64,000 nt of DNA from Theobroma cacao (Eukaryota; Streptophyta; Magnoliopsida; Malvales; Malvaceae), in contig NC_030850.1 in the NCBI RefSeq assembly GCF_000208745.1, positions 19,908,727 through 19,972,726 of the forward strand, read 5' to 3'. Positions within the stretch are counted from its first letter, which is position 1, and each line of letters starts with the position of its first letter. Positions 1 through 11,125 of the stretch are shown piece by piece. Below the pieces are notes generated by a model. It had not been told where the DNA came from and did not search any database. It saw only the letters and a program-made list of their open reading frames with translations. The translations under genes were made by a program, and so were the position numbers.

Positions 1-2673
1 TTTTTTAACTTTTTGACTTTTCTTCTTAATTTTCCACCACAAATATTCTGGTATTTATCCAATCCTACCACAATTAAAATCCCTTGGTCTTGACAAGTGC
101 TGGGGCAAAAATTTTACTAATTTACCCCCGAGACAAAAAAAATACGATTTTGCCCCTATACTTCGAAATGTACCGGAATCACATTTTTTCTACTTTTCAA
201 CCTCAAATAACACTAATATTAATCAATATTAACCAAATGGAGCAAAAAAACTTGTTTTATAAAAATTTTTGTTTAGTCATCTAGTGGCAAAATTACCATT
301 TTGCCCTTGTTCTCCAAAAATACCGAGAATCACAATTTTTCATTGCTAAACATCATTTTATACTCCGATAATCATAATTATATTTCATATAATTATCCTT
401 GGTCAAATGTGATCAAATCATGGCTAAAAATCTCCATTTTTATCATCAAATGGTAAAATGATCGTTTTGTCCCTAATCAGTCAATTTTCCTAATGGACTC
501 CAAACAGAACCTTGAACTCCGAATCACTATTCTAAGTCATTCTGTGGGTTTTAGAATTTAGAAATTCCTCTTAGAATTTCTATTTGAACTAGTTCGAGGC
601 TCGATTTAACTTAGTTGTACCATTCTATACAATACCGTTTTTTAATCGTGCTTGACAAGGTTTCACATAGATGTTGTTATAACGAGCATAAAAAGCTTAA
701 GGATAATCAATGCAATTATATTAAGTTAGTTTGGTTTGGCCCGAAATAAGAGTAGGGACATCTTGAAAGATCTTAAAATAATGTTCAATGGGGTTAATGA
801 GTTAAATGTTATCGAATATATATTAAATTGTTAAAGTTATGTGTGGCTTTGAAGATAAGGCTTTGATTGTCTGAGTCATTAACAGAATTCTATTAAAGGA
901 TGTGTTTAAGCAATTTGGAAGTGTATTGGAAAACATAAGAATAATATACTAGTTTGACTTACTATAAGAGGTCAAATTTGGATGGCCATGAGTGGCTTGT
1001 GAACAATCAAGCAGTGTAAAGTATGTGCTCATAAAGGGAGCTATGATTAGTAGATAAAGATGGAACTTTATAATTTCATTATCATAGTTATTAGATTATA
1101 TTTTGTATTATATGATATAGCATAGAACATCAATGATGAGATTGTGTTCAATGCTTTAGGCCTTGAACTGTAAGTTATGGACATGTATCCACCTTGTGAA
1201 TACCCTAATGAGATAAATTTGAAAGATTTTTCACACTAAGAAAACATTAAAGCTCAAAGAGCAAATGGCTATATAGTCAAGTTGGGCTCGTGACTGATAT
1301 GTCACATAAGTATGAAGATATGATACAAGCATAAGTATATTTAGAAATGCTGGTTTGAGGCAATGATTATCCTACCGTTTTGTGGACCCAATGAGGTTCT
1401 GGTCTTGACATAATTGTAGACGCAAAGCATAAATTGTAAAATGTGCTTCCCCCACAAGTTCCAATTTATTTTGAGTAATTATCAAGGTAAAGTGCCTGAT
1501 AGGGATAGGCAAAGGTTGAATTATACTTCAAATGTTTAGAGAAATAAGGTGACATGGTTTGATTACATGATACTACCTTTGGTAAGGGAATAGAAATACG
1601 CTACGAAAATTGTAGAAATCTACTTAGAAAATAGATGATGATTCGAGTATTTATATACTAGTAAAGACTTTGGTAATGTTCTACGATCTAGAAGCATGAT
1701 ATTAGAATATGAATTTTGGCTAAGAAAAAAATTGATTTTTAAGACACATGGTGTTTTGGGGATGGTGCCCATTAGTGGTTGATTCTCATATGAGATTAGA
1801 ATATTAGGATCAGCTTTGTGTATTTATTGCAAATGATGAGCATGATCTAACCAACTATAAGAAGAATTGATTCTAAATTTGATTGTTGGTTATTTTGGTT
1901 TTACAGATGGCTTATTGTGCATATGATATGCCTAAGGCTACCTGAAGTTAAAATTTTTGGAATTATATATGTATGGATATATATGTTGCATATTGGTATA
2001 AAAGCTCATGCGGAGTTAGTTATAATTTGATTCGATGATGATATTCTATCAATGGTTATAGTGCTAGACAATGATTGAGATAATTTATCGCTGATTTTGG
2101 CAATGAACAAGTGGATTATAATGCTGTTAGCTTAAAAATAAGTGTTTATACTTTTGGTATAAGTTCATCAAATTCTATTATATCGTGATAAAACTTGGTG
2201 TTTTGATATAGCCTGAGAGGCTTGACATATGAACTAGCTTAACTATGAGCTAGAAATTGTTAGGTTATTATGAAGTACGCAAATAGAGAAGTATGACATG
2301 AATTTAATATCCTAAGGGGCAATGGAAAATGATGTATCAGTTTTGGTATAGCTTCAATATATATAGTTTTGATATATAGAGATGTGGGGAAAGGTTTATA
2401 GCTTATGCATAAAGGTGTGCATTTGAATTCGTATAATTAAAAGTGTAAAATCTGCCTTGATTGGTATAAAGTTCATGATTCAAAATGAATGATTATGGAT
2501 TTAATTTTCTAAGGTAAAAAGGACTAAAAGAAGTTAATATCAAAAAGGTCTTAATAGATGATTCTTAAATTTTAAAGTGCACTTAAAGAAAGATAAATGT
2601 TTAATTTGATCTTCAGATTGATAAACTAATGAGGCCATGAGATCTGATGTTTGGAGTAAATTTGAGAAATATC
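1..2673 (+). mobile_element. Decayed internal region of a long-LTR (Ty3/gypsy-type) element, left part
   Basis: No reading frame of useful length is present. The first 660 bases resemble an LTR or U5 type sequence, with repeated stretches of the kind cattttgccct that are common in plant LTRs, but I cannot place its ends. The rest is AT-rich with many stops in all frames. It is continuous with 6402-7203 once the solo LTR at 2679-6396 and its target duplication are removed. That second part ends in the polypurine tract of a 3' LTR, which makes this whole stretch the inside of one element. Assignment to Ty3/gypsy is inference from the LTR style and the tract; no pol domain can be read. Confidence 0.5.
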
Positions 2674-2678
2674 AAGTT
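2674..2678. repeat. Target site duplication AAGTT (left) of solo LTR
   Basis: AAGTT precedes the LTR start at 2679 and is repeated exactly at 6397-6401 after the LTR end. Confidence 0.9.
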
Positions 2679-5600
2679 TGTAATACCCCGCACCTTCGTT
2701 GGACACAAATAAGACCTTATTGATCAAACGAATGATCGTTTGATGCGAATTGGCGTGCTAGAGAGCAACAAAGGATGAAAGGAACGTTCAAGAATAAAAT
2801 GCTTCGCGAGTGCAGAAACAATAATTAAATAATAATATTTTTATTGGAGAGGAATTAGTAAGCTGAAGGATGATTTGGAAGTAAACCGAGATGTAATGAT
2901 GTGTTTCGGGACCAAAGAAGGCAAGTGAAAAATTTTGAAATAAAATAATATTAAAATCTTAATTTTTAATATGTTATCGGAATTGGTCATGAAAAATGGA
3001 ATATGACTAATATAAGTGGAGGAGAAGAATAAAGAAGAATTTTGAAGGAAAACGACGATAATTGTGTCAGCGTGATTTTATTAAATTGAGCTAACGAGGG
3101 TAAATAAATATTTAAATATTATGGTGACACCGCGTTGAAATGCGATCTCGATATTTTGATTATACACGTATAAGAAAAGGAAGATAGAAGGAAATTGGAA
3201 TTTTTACACGTGTCGGAAGAAATAATTTTAAAATATGAAAATTTGAGGGAGGTGTGTTAAATAAAATGAAGTTAAGGCATAATATGTAAATTTTATTATT
3301 TTGAAGAAATAAAAATAAAATGAAAATAAAATGGATGATAAAATAATGAAGAAAAGATATTGAAAAGTCAAACAATATTTTTATATGTACATGAGTGGCC
3401 ACATGAGTCAATAATGGAATGAGGACAAAAACAAAAGAAAGGAATAAAGATAGAATGGGGGGCCGACCACAAGAATAAAAGAAAGAAAGGAAAAAAGACA
3501 AAAAAAAAAAAGAAAACAAAAGAGAAGAATGTAGAAATGATGGTGGGGCCGGCCATGTGAGATGAAAGAAATGAAAAAGAGATAAAAGAGAAAAAGAAGA
3601 GGAAGTCAGTTGAGAGTGGGAGAAGAAAAATAAAGGAAAGAACCAAAAGCCGAGCAAAAGAAAGGAATGAAGAACCGTGCGAGAGGAAAGAAAAAGAGAG
3701 CTTTTGTCGTAATTTTTGGAGGAAGAAGAAAGCTGAAAATTTGTGAGGTAAGAAGCTGATTTTTGCTGCACTTTGAGAGAGAAAATTCGGTGCCTTTTAG
3801 AGGGATTTTGGTGCTGAAAATTCAAGGTTTTTGCTACTGAATTTTGAAGTTATGTTGCTGGAAAATTTTGGAGATTTTTGCTGCCATTGAAGGACAACTT
3901 TGGCTACTAAAAATTTGAGTTGTTTGCTGCCAATTTGTGCAAAAAAAAATTGGAGCTGTTTGTTGGTAGTTTGTACAGGAAAATTGGACAGCTTTGTGCT
4001 GCCAAAATTGAGAAGTTTTGTTATTGGAAATTTGAGCTGGAAATCTGCTGATTTTAGAGCAGAAAATGGTAGCAAAATGGGTGAGAAAACGAGGCTTTTG
4101 GTGATCGATTTTGAGAGGAAGCCATGGTGGTGAAGAGAGGAAGCCATGGTGGTGAAGGGAGTGATGGGCTGGAAAAAAAAAGAAACGTGGAAGAGAGAAA
4201 AAGAAAGAAAAAGAAAAGAAAAGAAATAGAAAATAAGTGGGCATGGCCTAACAAGAAATAAAAATAAATGGGCTTCGCCCAAATAGAAAAAATGGAGAAG
4301 CCCATGAAGAGGGCCCAATGGTAAGTTAATGCTATATTTTAAGGTTTATGGGTAGTTTAATATTGTGCATATTTTGGATGAAAAATATGCAAGTTGCTTA
4401 AGGAATTTTTAATTAAGTTGTTACCCATACAAATGTGTGATTAAGTATACTGAGTTTAAATTATTGCTAAGAAAGTTTGTCGTGGAGGAGTGCCGAACGA
4501 AGTATGTGACTGACAAATAGGAATAATTATATATGCGTACGAATCAATAGTGAAGTAATATCCCACTATTATAAGGTGAGTAGAGGGTGTCAATTTTAAA
4601 AATTTCGTATATATATACATGTACGTATATTTTACGTGAAGTGAAAAGTTTATGGAAAGCATACGTTGATAGAATTTTAAGGAATTGTGGGTGTAAGTTA
4701 TTTTTAGAAATCATTTGGAATATATATATATTATACGTAAAGTGTTTTAAACCGAGAAACAAGCTTTTCGAAAAGATTTACATCAAAGGAAATTGTGCCT
4801 TATTGTTTGTCTGGCGTGCATTAATGAAATTTATTACATATTCGCCATGCTATTTTGATACAAAATATCATGCAAATATTTACAATGAACATTTTACGAA
4901 AAGAGAGTTTTAATGTGATGCGGGGATTGATATCTTGAGAAAGATTTAAAATATCCCCTTGAAGATCAAATTTGAATTCTTTTAAAAGGTGATTTCATTT
5001 TAACCAAGAAATTCAAGAGTAATTGGAGACTGCTACTTGTTGTGTTATAAATTGTATTTTGAATCAAATGGCTTATGATAATGTGGGCATGATTGGCTAG
5101 ATTGGTAAATGTGTTGAAAATGTATGAATTGTTGATTTGCCTTGAGAGGCTGTAAAATAAAATAATTGCCATGTCATGTTATTGCAAATTTTATTGTATG
5201 GTGGGTTTAGTTTGCTGCAATGGGCGGGTTCTGTGGACCAACCTTTTTGAAGGGCACAAAATTTAGGTATATTCTTACCTCGGTTGGAGAGGCGTGTAGG
5301 GTAACTCTCGAGGTACAACTTTAGAGTTCACTTCACACTGAACCACCACGTGAGGGTGAACTCAGCCAACGCCAAGGAACGACTATGTTTTCAAAATAAA
5401 AATATGATTTATGTGTACATGACTTTTTAACAGCCTTGGCGGACTCGGTTGGGATAGCCCCAGGCCAAGGTATCCTTGACAACCGAGTATGAGAATGATT
5501 TTGGCACAAGCCAAATTTTTAAGGAAGTCATAAGCCATGTTGTTTATTTTTGACAAAAATGTAATGGTTTTATATGAGTTGAAATAAGTTTTAATATTAT

Positions 5601-6396
5601 GAATTATATTTCTCTGCATGGTGAAAATGGAATTAAACAGTTTTTTGCAGCTCCCCTATTTGTTTATCTGTGAAATGAATATGTAATTCATCGCATATGG
5701 GGCGAGTTATGAATTGTGCATGATTTTAAATATTATTTGGTTTCGCGGGAGCTTGCTAAATTTTATTGATTTGATTCGAAAATGATTATTAACATATTTT
5801 GATGCAAAAAATTTTATTACCTCGATTATTTATACTTTATAAGAAATTCTCGATTTTTATATAAGGCACAAACCCTCGTTTGAAATGAATTGCGTTTTTA
5901 TATTTAACTGATTTGTTGTTTGCTTGTTTCCCATCTACGCCCTACTTGCTGAGTCAATGATTATCACCGAGTCTATGAGACTTACACCCCTTTATTTCCC
6001 CTTTTGCAGATAGGGATCAGCCTAGCGTATAGTCAGTGACGCGTTCGGTCCACCGTGAATAGGTAAAGGCATCTCCTAGCATTTTATTCCGAGTCGCTCC
6101 GCTATTAGAGGTCAAGTTGTAGCATTTTATTTATTAAGTTGTAAATGAATTCTAAATTTTTATATAAGCATTAATTTGGAGATTATAGATTTTAATGCAT
6201 ATACTTACGAATAAAAGGAAAAAGTTTGTATTGATTTTTATATTTATGGTTCAATTTGATATATGAAAGTATGAATATTATATGGTGATTGAATGTAGTG
6301 GATTAACGAGCAAATTCTAGAAAGGCTTGTTCGAGGCTTGACGGGTCTTTTTCGGAAGTCTTGGACGTCGACAGAGACCGAGGAGAGGTCGTTGCA
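2679..6396 (+). mobile_element. Solo LTR, long-LTR family (beta type), 3.7 kb
   Basis: Starts TGTAATACCCCGCACC and ends GGTCGTTGCA. It is flanked by a perfect 5-bp target duplication AAGTT at 2674-2678 and 6397-6401. It has no internal domain, so it is a solo LTR formed by LTR-LTR recombination. It aligns along its length with the LTR at 50523-57176 and, over its 3' third, with the inverted fragment at 58114-59237. It contains a purine-rich GA stretch (3420-3700), a splice-donor-like AAGGTGAGT (4573-4581), and a conserved 3' block (5930-6120) with CTACTTGCTGAGTC and a pyrimidine run before CAG. The minus-strand frames through its GA stretch are low-complexity artefacts. Confidence 0.9.
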
Positions 6397-6401
6397 AAGT
6401 T
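6397..6401. repeat. Target site duplication AAGTT (right) of solo LTR
   Basis: Exact copy of 2674-2678. Confidence 0.9.
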
Positions 6402-7203
6402 AGATATGTTGTAGGTGATTGATGACAAGCAAATTAGCTATGACATTGGAAATATAGAAATGATTAGTAATCAAAATGAAACTTGGAAAAGAACTTTAAA
6501 GGGAAAATTTTGAGCAACTTTAATCTTAAGAGGTTGGGTTATTGATTAAAGAGATTGGTTAAGATTATAAGGGGGTATGTGGAATGTCATGATTTATTGA
6601 AATGCCTTGTGGTCTAAGTTGAGATTTATCTAGTGAGCACTCGATCATGAAGGTATTGGAGTTTGTTTTTGGGAATATTATGACTAATGGTTACTAGATT
6701 TGAATCATCTTTGATATTAAAAAAAATAGATGAAATGAATAAAGAGCATTTGATCCTTATGTATTTTGAAATGCTTAAATGGAATTTATCTGGGAGAATG
6801 AAAAATGAAATAGAGATTGGTTGACAAATTAGACCTATAGTTAATGGTGGAATAGATGCTTGAATATTGGAAGGTTTGATAAAGGAGAAAGGTAGAGGAG
6901 TTGCGGATGGTTAAGTAAACATACATAATTGATGATTTAAGGATGATTTGATTGAGGTGTGACTAGAATTAATAGCTTATTTGAATTCTCTTCATAAGAT
7001 GAAGGATGATATTGTTTTGATCCAACAAGAGTGCACATAACTATATGTTATGACATTGTCGAGTTTTCTATAAGATTGGAAGTTGATATGATGCATAAAC
7101 CAAGATTCTATGTTCAGAATGCCCGACAAAAGTGATGTTGCGGAACTTTAGAACTTTGATTATTCACCCTATGCCGATTTGAATTCGAGGACGAATTCAT
7201 TTT
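6402..7203 (+). mobile_element. Decayed internal region of the same element, 3' part
   Basis: Continues 1-2673 across the solo LTR. No intact ORF. The last 40 bases hold the phrase ATTCGAGGACGAATTC followed by a polypurine tract. This phrase also precedes the LTR at 11126 and is typical of the very end of plant Ty3/gypsy pol genes, just before the 3' LTR. Confidence 0.6.
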
Positions 7204-7216
7204 AAGTTGGGGAGAT
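7204..7216 (+). promoter_or_regulatory. Polypurine tract of 3' LTR
   Basis: The run AAGTTGGGGAGAT lies directly before the LTR start TGTAGTACC. This is the expected plus-strand primer position for an LTR retrotransposon on the + strand. Confidence 0.75.
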
Positions 7217-7703
7217 TGTAGTACCACGAATTTTGATACGGTGGCTAATAAAGTTTACGATTGCCAATTGAGGTTAATTATTGAGTTAAAAGGGTAATTC
7301 AGAAGTGAACCTATTAAATCTCGATCTCTATAAACACATAACTAGAAGTAGATGCTATAATGCGGATCGGGGGTAATTTCGTAATTTCTCTTAGTGAGCT
7401 CCTAGAGTTGGTTTTTTTATGCTATTAAGGTCTAAATAGGCCTAAGGAATGAATAAATGATGTTTATGATGGTAAATAAATGAAGAAGATAAAAATAAAA
7501 ATAATTTCCACGAAAGGGGCAAAATGGTCATTATGTATCTCGGGTCTAAATTTTTATGTTTTCATGAACCCGAGTATTTTTAGACTATTATGGACCTTGC
7601 CCTAGTGTCAAAAGAGTAAAAGGTTGCACAAAGGATGAGAGGAAGACAAAGTCACCATGTTAAGGGCATTTTGGTAATTTAAGTGAGAAATGGATAAACT
7701 TTA

Positions 7704-7713
7704 GATATAAATA
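7704..7713 (+). promoter_or_regulatory. TATA-box-like element of the LTR
   Basis: The TATAAATATCT context is found at the same place in the related LTRs at about 53521 (+) and about 42895-42906 (-). In all three it lies some 300 bases before a donor-like AGGTGAG. Probable LTR promoter; the transcription start is not shown by sequence. Confidence 0.55.
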
Positions 7714-8583
7714 TCTAAAGCTCCAGCAATTTCCAACAACTTCCAGCCATTTCTTCTTCCTTCCCATCTCACGTTTCTTCATCTCCATGGGAGCCTCCCA
7801 TAAAGCTTCCATAACTTTCTCTTTCTAGTTTCAATTTTCATGCTTTTGAGCACTTCCTCGTGGAACCTTTTGTTCTCTTTCACTCTCTCCCCTTAAAAAG
7901 TCTTTGTTCAGCACTTTCACTCACTAGTTGGAAATTTTAGAGAGAGAAAGAGAGAGACTTTCCATGATAGCTTGAGAATTCTTGAGAAGGAATTCAACTA
8001 CAAATCCACCAAGGTGAGTAATAAATGAGGATTAATTTTAGGTTGTTGATAATGGCTAGTAATTGGAGTTGTGAGTTGTTTTATTATTGAGGTTTGTTTA
8101 TTTATTTCTAGACTTACTAGAGTAGAAAGAATAGATAGCCATTTAATGGCAATTGGAAGCTAGTTAGGAATAGTTAGTGGAACTTGAATTAGGAAAGAGC
8201 TTTTGGAATTATATTAATGCCAATTTGGGTTGGTTGTGATGTTGTGTGTGACAATAGGTTCCAATGAGGCCTCACATGTCCATTTGAAGCAATAATCAAA
8301 GTTAGAGTCAATTAAAGATTCAACAAATATCGGTGAGTGAACTTGCATTTCAAAATTATTTTGGGAAAAATAATTGTATTTGTATGAAACGTTTGAATGA
8401 TTTATTCCAACTTTTCTTTAAAAATGTGTGCCAGGGAACAAGCCCTTGATAAAATGTTTTGATGTTGTAAAAATGTGAAATGTGTAAAAGGACAAACCTA
8501 TGTGCTCCAATATTATGTTGATATATACATATATATACAAATATATGTTGTGCATTGATGAATAATTTTGTGTAATGATAATT

Positions 8584-8710
8584 GACCCGGCTATGTACGA
8601 GTAGGAGTGCGCATAAGCCGATGATGACCCGGCTATGTGCGAGTAGGAGTACGCATAAGCCGATGATGACCTGGCTATGTGCTAGTGGGGAGTGCATATG
8701 AGCTGATGAT
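8584..8710 (+). repeat. Tandem repeat, about three 42-bp units
   Basis: Units start GACCCGGCTATGT and end CGCATAAGCCGATGAT. The third unit is diverged. It occupies the same LTR position as the GTGCAC minisatellites of the sister LTRs. Confidence 0.85.
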
Positions 8711-9843
8711 GATGGGAGGGTGTGCATGATGATGGATATATATATGTACATACATAGATATGTGTTATAAAAAGTTTATGAAAATAATTGTGATTGTAGT
8801 ATGTGTTGGCACTATTAATTGCTCCCAAATTGCTTTTCATTTCAACAAGAAAGAGCTTTTGATGTAACAAGACCCATTTCACTCAAAATGCTCTTTTTCT
8901 CGCTACAGCGAGATTCATTTTCTCTGCAGCGAGAAACTTTTAGGTTTTGATGCAGTTCTTTCACTTCAATGAAGATTTTGACCACCTTCCCATCCGAAAT
9001 GGGAAAAGTGGTAAACATCCAAGTTGTATCCCTGCTCTTATCTTTCTAATGGTCCAAAAATCAAGTTAATTGGACTTCTGTAGTGGGAGATATGATAGAA
9101 AAACTAAAACATATGTAAACTAAGGCTGTTTCTCGCTGCAACCAGAAACTTGCTGCCATGCTTGCTATCTTGCTTGATTTTGACCTATTTTTCACCCATT
9201 TAACTTCATCGATGGATCATGGGTTTTTTGCAACACTATGAGGTTATTGATCAAAGTTTGAAATGAGGGGTTTTTAGTAAGAAATTGAATCAATTGCATT
9301 GTTTTTGAAACAAGTGCATCATGATTTCCAAATTCTTCCTATCGATTGCTTGTTCCCTTCTTATGTTCACTCACTAAGTTTTATACTCACGTTTTTAAAC
9401 TTCATGTTTTCAGATTGGAGGCAGTTGGGACTTAGATTGAGTTGTCCACGTATGCTCGCCTTCTTGGTAGGTATTATGGCATCTCAATAGCTGTACCTTC
9501 ACCCATGATCACTCTACTGAAGGTCAAGAGTCTTATGCTTGTGTACATGTATAAGTAATGAAGACCACTAAGATTCATGTTAAAATATCAAATATGTATA
9601 TTTGATTACTAAAGCCACTGTAAGATGGAAAATGAGTGACACTATGTTAGCATAACACAATTGTGAGTATTAAGTTACTATAAAATGTTATTGAAATATT
9701 TTTAGTTGAGAATTACAATATGGGTTTGAGAAATGATGGTTTGGAATGATGATCGGGATTGCATAAATAGGCTTGCTTGGGCTTAGTGGGCTATGCCCAT
9801 TGGGCTCATGCACCGATCATAGCCTGGAATTTGGGCTGTGACA

Positions 9844-11112
9844 CTGATAATGAAAACTTCCTAACGTAGTATGGAAATTGGAATTCGAAAATGCTTAAAG
9901 CATGCACGATTCGAATGAGTCTAAGTTTTAGCTGACTCATTAAAGTCGAAATGCAACAAGGATGTAATATATAGATATGTTAGAGGTATGAAAAATAATT
10001 GAGAAATAAGGATGACTTTTAGGGATTATGGTATTGCATAAGATGCAATGATCAAGTAAAGATGAATCTTTAAAGGATCAATGAGGCTATAAAGAATATA
10101 CGCATACTAGATTGCAAGATAATGAAAACGATATTTAGTAAGTGAAATGTAAATAATGACATTATGGTGCAAGGATATATAGTACGATGAAACTCAAGCA
10201 TATAATTGGAAATGATATAAACGATATGAAGCTATGCATAGGCATAACAAGAATGTTGACATGTACTATGAGGATTATTATATTGAATCTTGGATAGGGA
10301 TGGGGATGAATAAAGGGAGATGTAGTCCAAGGCACGTGAACACATGGATCCCTATGTGTAACGAGGAATGTTGACATTTGGAAATGCATGTACATACGTA
10401 TATGTGAAATTGATGACTTGACCAACTGAGGTGAAGAATTGTTCTCAGTAATTTGAGATTTGAACTTTATGTATTTGATGAGTTGTATAGATGGTAAAAC
10501 GACAAGAAGTCCCATTAGAAGTTTAACTATGATGATATAAGAAAGTTTGGGAAAAATAGTCAGAGAAATGAGATTAAAGAAATGTAATCCATAACGTGGG
10601 AATAATTGAAGTATATGGCGTAAATGCAAGATAAACCTAAAGTATGTGGGAATAATTGGAGGTATTAACCTTTCTCAACGTTGAGACTATGTACAGAAAT
10701 AAATATGGCATGTTTATAATGCTGCAGGTTACATAATAGTGTATGGGGATAAGATGAAAGAATGAATGTCGAGAAGTTTGGCAAGGAGCGAAATAACAAG
10801 ATGGTGATTAGGCATACATAAGTAAGTATAATATGTGATCAAAATCGGTATGATTGAGATAGAGTTATGGTTCAAATTTAATGATAGTGATAGAGGCATG
10901 CTTGGTGTCTCAATATAAGAGATCATGATTTTGAAGGGTACTACTGATCTGATTCTAAAGGATAATAATAGACATAAGTGAAGTACTTAAGTTGAACTGG
11001 AGGTGAACGAGGTGAATACATCAAAATTCCCTATAAAAGAAGAAATGGAATAAGATCATAGAGTGAGATTGATAACTCGACACCGACGTGAATTCGAGGA
11101 CGAATTCTATTT
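9844..11112 (+). mobile_element. Decayed internal region of a second long-LTR element
   Basis: AT-rich, no intact ORF. It ends with the gypsy-type phrase GAATTCGAGGACGAATTC and a polypurine tract before the LTR at 11126. The element ending at 9843 appears to have inserted into it, so its left portion is expected outside the window. I see no readable pol domain. Confidence 0.5.
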
Positions 11113-11125
11113 AAGTGGGGGAGGG
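11113..11125 (+). promoter_or_regulatory. Polypurine tract of 3' LTR
   Basis: AAGTGGGGGAGGG sits directly before the LTR start TGTAATACCTCG. Confidence 0.8.

Larger units (their letters stand above)
7217..9843 (+). mobile_element. 3' LTR, long-LTR family (mosaic, alpha body)
   Basis: Starts TGTAGTACC and ends GGGCTGTGACA, 2.6 kb. It is preceded by a polypurine tract and not followed by a primer site, so it is a 3' LTR. The first ~80 bases resemble the start of the LTR at 11126. From about 7305 on it follows the alpha-type solo LTRs at 53130-56005 and 40747-43290. It contains a TATA-like box (7704-7713), a donor-like AAGGTGAGT at 8011-8019, three 42-bp tandem repeats (8584-8710), CTCGCTRCAGCGAG dyads (8897-8935), and an acceptor-like TTTTCAG ending at 9413. 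The end is rich in TGGGC. Confidence 0.8.

Noticed and set aside
3160..4318. Long minus-strand frames rich in Phe/Ser/Leu
   Set aside because: They are translations of the reverse of GA-rich LTR DNA, with several overlapping frames open at once and no motif. The same holds for 14612-14806, 15161-15557, 51320-51985 and 59251-59975.
5383..5619. Frame conserved with 58905-59192, in the inverted LTR
   Set aside because: Conservation follows from LTR DNA homology; no start context or domain, and the frame is broken in the third copy near 60950-61144.
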